In this document: positions 60,134 through 64,000 of the stretch, one piece after another | Layout: each line of letters opens with the position of its first letter | Numbering within the stretch: the first letter of the stretch is position 1 | The notes under the pieces: generated by a model | The model's database searches: none | Seen by the model: the letters and a program-made list of their open reading frames with translations, nothing else | Told to the model about the DNA's origin: nothing | Position numbers and translations under genes: made by a program | NCBI GenBank assembly: GCA_046329535.1 | Contig: JAXLUN010000001.1 | Location: forward strand, 248,001-312,000 | DNA length: 64,000 nt | Direction of reading: 5' to 3' | Source of the DNA: Bog-950 sp046329535 | GTDB taxonomy: Bacteria > Bacteroidota > Bacteroidia > Chitinophagales > LD1

Positions 60134-63100
60134 ATGAAAAACCTTTTACTTGCTACCTGGCTACTTTTTACAGCAGTTTTGCCAATTACCTTAAGCGGGC
60201 AATGTGTAGCGAGCAGCGCGCCAAGCGCAGTGAGCGGAACTTTATCTATCTGTAACGGAAGTACTACAAGTTTAACAGTAAGCGGAGGAACGTTGGGAAC
60301 AGGGGCACAATGGAAGTGGTATACGGGCAGTTGCGGAGGAACATTGATAGACAGCGGGGCCGTGATTACAGTTAGCCCGACTACGACTAAAGCCTATTGG
60401 GTAAGAGCGGAAGGCGGAAGTTGCAGCAGCACTACAGCCTGTGCCACGGCAACCGTAACGGTGAATGCAGTGCCTGCGGCACCCACCACATCACCTTCGG
60501 GAAACACCGGGTGTGAGGGAACACCAGCCGCTTTGAGAGGCTATTCGGTAGGTAATACGATACTTTGGTATAAGCAGGCGAGCGGAGGGAGTGCCGTGGA
60601 CAGCACCGCCAGCCATGCTTACTACACCCCTCTGTTTGATACCACGCATACCTATTACCTCAGTGCAAAAAGCGGTGCCGGGTGTGAAAGTAGCCAGCGC
60701 GCATCTATAGCGTTGACGGTGACACCGGCCCCTGCTGCACCTACCATGCCCACGAGTAATTCGCCCAGATGCCAGCATGTGACATTGTATTACGCAGAGA
60801 CACCACCCACTAACATAACCTGGTATTTTGGTTCTGTTTTTAACATGGGAAATCACACCCATAACCACGACAGCAGTTATGTAGTGGATGCCAGCGGCAC
60901 TTATTTTATCCGTTCGAGAGATGCGGTGAATGGTTGCTGGGGTTTAGACACGGTGACCATTGATGTGATAGTGTACACCAAACCCAATGCCCCGGATTCT
61001 ATATATAGTAATAGCCCGCAATGCCAGGGCACGGGCGTTACACTAACGGTGGCGGGCACACCACCTAGTGGTTGCCTGTGGTATTGGCAACCCAGAACAC
61101 AGCGGTTTTATACAACAAACCCGGAGAGCACTTATACGGTGGGTTCTACTTCTACCCCTTGTATTAAAGCGTTAGACAGTGTTGGCTGCTGGAGTGATGA
61201 TAAGTGCCTGAGCATAACGGTGAACGCACGGCCTGCTGTGCCTACGGCTGCTACACCCAGCACGGCTACGAACGTATGTAGTGGTGCTAACCTGAGTATA
61301 AGCGCTACGAGTACGGGAAACAGTATTGATTGGTATACCCAAAGCAGCGGGGGTAGTTTACTGGGCAGTGCGGCCAGTGGTACCGGTTTTACTGTTAACC
61401 CAACTACTGGCGGAGCTTTTTATGCGGCTTCGCGCTCGGCAGCGGGTTGTGTGAGCAGCACGCGCAAGGCAACGGGTGTGATAAGCATTTTGAGTTTACC
61501 GGCTGCCCCTACTGCGCCTGCCTCGCAGAGTGTGTGCAGTGATACGGCTTATACGTTTGTGTTTGATAGTGTACTGGCGGGAAGCGGGGGGAACCAGATT
61601 GAATGGAGCCGTTATAGTAGTTTTGATAGTTCTACCATTTTGAGCAGTGGCAGTGATATTTATTTTACTGTAAATGCGGGTGAAACTGATACGCTTTGGC
61701 TGAGAAGCAGGGCGAGTGCTACGGGGTGTGTGAGTGGTGGGGTATTTACTACAGGGAGGGTGAATTTACCTTCTATAAACATGCAATTTTTTTGCCCATT
61801 TGATACACTTATGAATACGGTGAGACAAACTGATTCAAACTTTACTGATTTTGAAGGAAGATTTAATCAGGCGCAGGAAAGTTATAATCAATACAAGCTT
61901 AATTCTTTGAATGGAAGTGGATTACCTATGGGTGCGGGTGCTGGTGGATGTCTGCCGAAACTTGTCATCCCCATAGTATTTTACTTAGTTGGCAATAATA
62001 CAATTGCCACCGTACCTTACTCGAGAATATTAAGCCAGATGGATGTATTAAATAACGCTTTTTCCAGCAGCAACATATCATTTTGCTTTCCGCATAAAAA
62101 CATTAACAACAACCTTAGTCTGCCATATACAAATAATCTTGCTGGCGTGTTCTACTTGTCAAATGCAACAGCCAACTTCTATCAAAATTTACCTAATCCA
62201 TTTCTGCCCGCATCCCCTTTTGAACTTTTTGTCACGCAAATGAATACTAATCAAACTGGGTTTTCGCCCATTTTGCCTAGTGATAACTACCTCAAGGTGT
62301 TTATAGTAAATGAGATTGCTGGTAGTGTGGCTGGTGTAGGATATTTTCCAGGTATGACAAATGGATGTGTTGTTGTTGAAGGTCAGGTGATAGGCAATGC
62401 AAATGACCCTAGCTGTCAATGTAGTAATAATCTACCACAGGGAGCAGACGAGGGGGAAATATTAGTGCATGAAATTGGGCACTTTTTAGGCTTGTATCAT
62501 ACTTTTCAAGGGTCTTGTGCTGTGGGTAACGATGATTTCGTTCCCGATACACCTAAACAACCAGGCCCTGATTTTGGGTGTCCTGCATCACCGCAATTAT
62601 GTTTTGTTAATGGACCGAACAATAAAGAAAATTATATGAATTATACAGACGACCAGTGTAAAAATCTGTTCACCCAAGGACAAGAGGAGCGTATGGAAGG
62701 CACTTTAGCCCTTCAAAGACAGGTATTAGTCAGTCAAGACAATTTACAGGCTGTTGATATTCAATGCAATGCTAGTGTAGGGTACGTAGGCTTTACTGCT
62801 TCGAATTTCAATGTTTGCCCCAATGAAAGCATCACTTTTAGCGGAATAAGCACAACTGGAGCAAATGTTGTAAACTGGAATTTTGGTGATGGTTCACCTA
62901 ATGAAACAGGTAGTTCTGTTGCTCATACTTATACAACTCCCGGTAGCTTTTCTGTGAGTTACACAATAGACAATGGATCAAATACTTTATGTTCAAACGG
63001 GCTGGTAGTAGTGGCAAATTGTCCTGACGTAAATTGCGAGAAGGCAGATTGGTATTTTGGCAAACATTGTGACTTACATTTTGCCACCGGACAAAGCCCC

Positions 63101-64000
63101 CAACCAAGTTATACGGCTATTAACACCATAGATGCAGAAGAAGGTACCGGTGTACAAAATTCCGGATGTGCCACATTGTTCTATACAGATGGAATAAAAG
63201 TTTGGGATGGTTCTCACAATCTTATAAATCCAACAAACCCATTGCCAGGAGAACCTAGTACGGCACAACTTTCTATTTGCCCGAATCCTGCCAGCGCAAA
63301 TGAATATTTTGTATTTACATTAAAAGATTATCTGCTACAAAATGTTACCAATTTTGTTGCCAATAATTTCTTCAAAACTACTATCAATACCAGTGGTGGT
63401 ATTAGTGTTGGCACCACTACTTCTATTGCTGCGCCAACTTTTAATAATAACATTTCTGCCTACAACGAAGGTATAGTAATTGTACCCAACTGCACCAATA
63501 ACGGCTATTTTATAATTACAGCAGTAACTAGTATAAGTAATAGCGGCTCAGGGGGAACTATATATGCCATAGTTCACCAAATTGACATTGCAGGAGCAAT
63601 TTCGTTAGTTGCATCCCTCCCACTAATGGATGTTGTTGATAATCCGGTTAAAAATTTTGTTACTACCATAAAAGTTTCACCAGATAGTAGACACGTTCTA
63701 TTCATTGGATCTGCTTCTTCTGCAACCACGGGAAGTACTCACGCTATAATTATGAATTTTGATAATAATACCGGTGCACTAACTCAAATGAATCCGATAT
63801 TTGATAAGGAGTTTTTATCGCGGGGAAGCTATGGAGGATCTTTTAGCCCTAATAGTGCATTAGTATATATCCATGGTAGCGAAAACAATTCGTTGTATAA
63901 CCTATATCAATATGATTTAAATGGCAACACTCCGCATTTGTTGTGCAACTTGCCGGCTCTGGAAAACACTGGAATGCAACTCGGCCCGGATGGAAAGATA
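60134..64000 (+). CDS. Large secreted M43-type metalloprotease with Ig-like and PKD domains, partial
   Basis: The frame opens at ATG 60134 with a signal peptide ending near LSGQ and remains open to the right edge of the window (1289 codons), so the end is missing. The first 550 residues hold about five Ig-like modules with paired cysteines and TWYF/DWYTQSSGG-type wording. The zinc motif HEIGHFLGLYH near residue 778, followed by PDTP and the Met-turn NYMNY, marks a pappalysin-like M43 peptidase. A PKD domain (WNFGDGSPNETG) near 915 and a beta-propeller-like region (IKVSPDSRHVLFIG) near 1175 follow. Type IX secretion is likely; the sorting domain would lie beyond the window. Confidence 0.82.
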   Translation, partial: MKNLLLATWLLFTAVLPITLSGQCVASSAPSAVSGTLSICNGSTTSLTVSGGTLGTGAQWKWYTGSCGGTLIDSGAVITVSPTTTKAYWVRAEGGSCSSTTACATATVTVNAVPAAPTTSPSGNTGCEGTPAALRGYSVGNTILWYKQASGGSAVDSTASHAYYTPLFDTTHTYYLSAKSGAGCESSQRASIALTVTPAPAAPTMPTSNSPRCQHVTLYYAETPPTNITWYFGSVFNMGNHTHNHDSSYVVDASGTYFIRSRDAVNGCWGLDTVTIDVIVYTKPNAPDSIYSNSPQCQGTGVTLTVAGTPPSGCLWYWQPRTQRFYTTNPESTYTVGSTSTPCIKALDSVGCWSDDKCLSITVNARPAVPTAATPSTATNVCSGANLSISATSTGNSIDWYTQSSGGSLLGSAASGTGFTVNPTTGGAFYAASRSAAGCVSSTRKATGVISILSLPAAPTAPASQSVCSDTAYTFVFDSVLAGSGGNQIEWSRYSSFDSSTILSSGSDIYFTVNAGETDTLWLRSRASATGCVSGGVFTTGRVNLPSINMQFFCPFDTLMNTVRQTDSNFTDFEGRFNQAQESYNQYKLNSLNGSGLPMGAGAGGCLPKLVIPIVFYLVGNNTIATVPYSRILSQMDVLNNAFSSSNISFCFPHKNINNNLSLPYTNNLAGVFYLSNATANFYQNLPNPFLPASPFELFVTQMNTNQTGFSPILPSDNYLKVFIVNEIAGSVAGVGYFPGMTNGCVVVEGQVIGNANDPSCQCSNNLPQGADEGEILVHEIGHFLGLYHTFQGSCAVGNDDFVPDTPKQPGPDFGCPASPQLCFVNGPNNKENYMNYTDDQCKNLFTQGQEERMEGTLALQRQVLVSQDNLQAVDIQCNASVGYVGFTASNFNVCPNESITFSGISTTGANVVNWNFGDGSPNETGSSVAHTYTTPGSFSVSYTIDNGSNTLCSNGLVVVANCPDVNCEKADWYFGKHCDLHFATGQSPQPSYTAINTIDAEEGTGVQNSGCATLFYTDGIKVWDGSHNLINPTNPLPGEPSTAQLSICPNPASANEYFVFTLKDYLLQNVTNFVANNFFKTTINTSGGISVGTTTSIAAPTFNNNISAYNEGIVIVPNCTNNGYFIITAVTSISNSGSGGTIYAIVHQIDIAGAISLVASLPLMDVVDNPVKNFVTTIKVSPDSRHVLFIGSASSATTGSTHAIIMNFDNNTGALTQMNPIFDKEFLSRGSYGGSFSPNSALVYIHGSENNSLYNLYQYDLNGNTPHLLCNLPALENTGMQLGPDGKI

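Noticed and set aside
60491..60868. Reverse-strand frame of 125 codons
   Set aside because: It lies entirely inside the long forward protease gene and is rich in Cys, Arg and Gly with no recognisable domain; it is a shadow.

Overview
The window looks like a chromosomal segment of a member of the Bacteroidota, probably a Chitinophagales/Sphingobacteriia-type organism. The reasons are a Bat (aerotolerance) operon, type IX secretion and gliding-type proteins (SprB repeats with a CHU_C C-terminus), a TAnnTTTG-type promoter in front of a tRNA, a DUF2480 protein and a Bacteroidetes-type tyrosine recombinase. No taxonomic search was possible, so this is inference from gene content.

Bases 1-30,400 read as ordinary core chromosome. 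They hold a tightly coupled Bat operon (DUF58, a BatD-like membrane protein, BatA, BatB, BatC, BatD, BatE), mscL, a three-gene RND efflux operon, dps, a metallo-beta-lactamase-fold hydrolase, a secreted propeller-like protein, a PaaG-like enoyl-CoA isomerase, an M3 oligopeptidase, TPR and membrane proteins, a giant SprB-repeat surface protein, a CNNM/CBS transporter-like protein, a PpiD-like foldase, DUF2480, a lytic transglycosylase and tRNA-Phe(GAA).

A tyrosine integrase begins 143 bp downstream of tRNA-Phe and opens an accessory region from about 30.5 kb to 59.6 kb. Its left part has the integrase, an unknown protein, an excisionase-like helix-turn-helix protein, a ribbon-helix-helix-like protein and two tiny overlapping membrane proteins. 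The centre is a type I restriction-modification locus (hsdR at 34.1 kb, hsdM at 42.7 kb, hsdS at 45.8 kb) whose three genes are pushed apart by other likely defence genes: a 1263-aa degenerate NTPase-like protein, a 216-aa unknown, a TIGR02391/HEPN-like protein and an AAA ATPase with DUF4143. After hsdS come a DUF4062/TIR-like protein with a premature stop, a small membrane protein, an 88-aa protein and a phospholipase D-like protein.

The most striking observation is that the 3' end of hsdS is present four times: once in hsdS and once after each of the next three genes. Each copy still encodes an ending like SLMQRYFG followed by a stop codon. The 3' end of hsdM is likewise duplicated on both sides of the AAA/DUF4143 gene. 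In the remnant copy the hsdM stop codon still overlaps the hsdS start as TGATG. This suggests serial, gene-by-gene capture of cargo genes at the 3' ends of hsd genes.

From 51.5 to 52.4 kb lies a gene-free stretch with five perfect-length 10-bp tandem units and further related motifs. Part of it is repeated in degenerate form at 59.35 kb. Between the two copies sits a DNA repair and defence cassette: SRAP/YedK, an S1/P1 nuclease with an OB domain, an RloC-like zinc-hook ATPase with a candidate anticodon-nuclease triad, a Y-family polymerase, an 88-aa protein and a divergent XRE-S24 repressor. Two 17-bp palindromes with an identical TAATG spacer lie between the divergent genes. The window ends with a small secreted protein and a large secreted M43-type metalloprotease that runs off the right edge.
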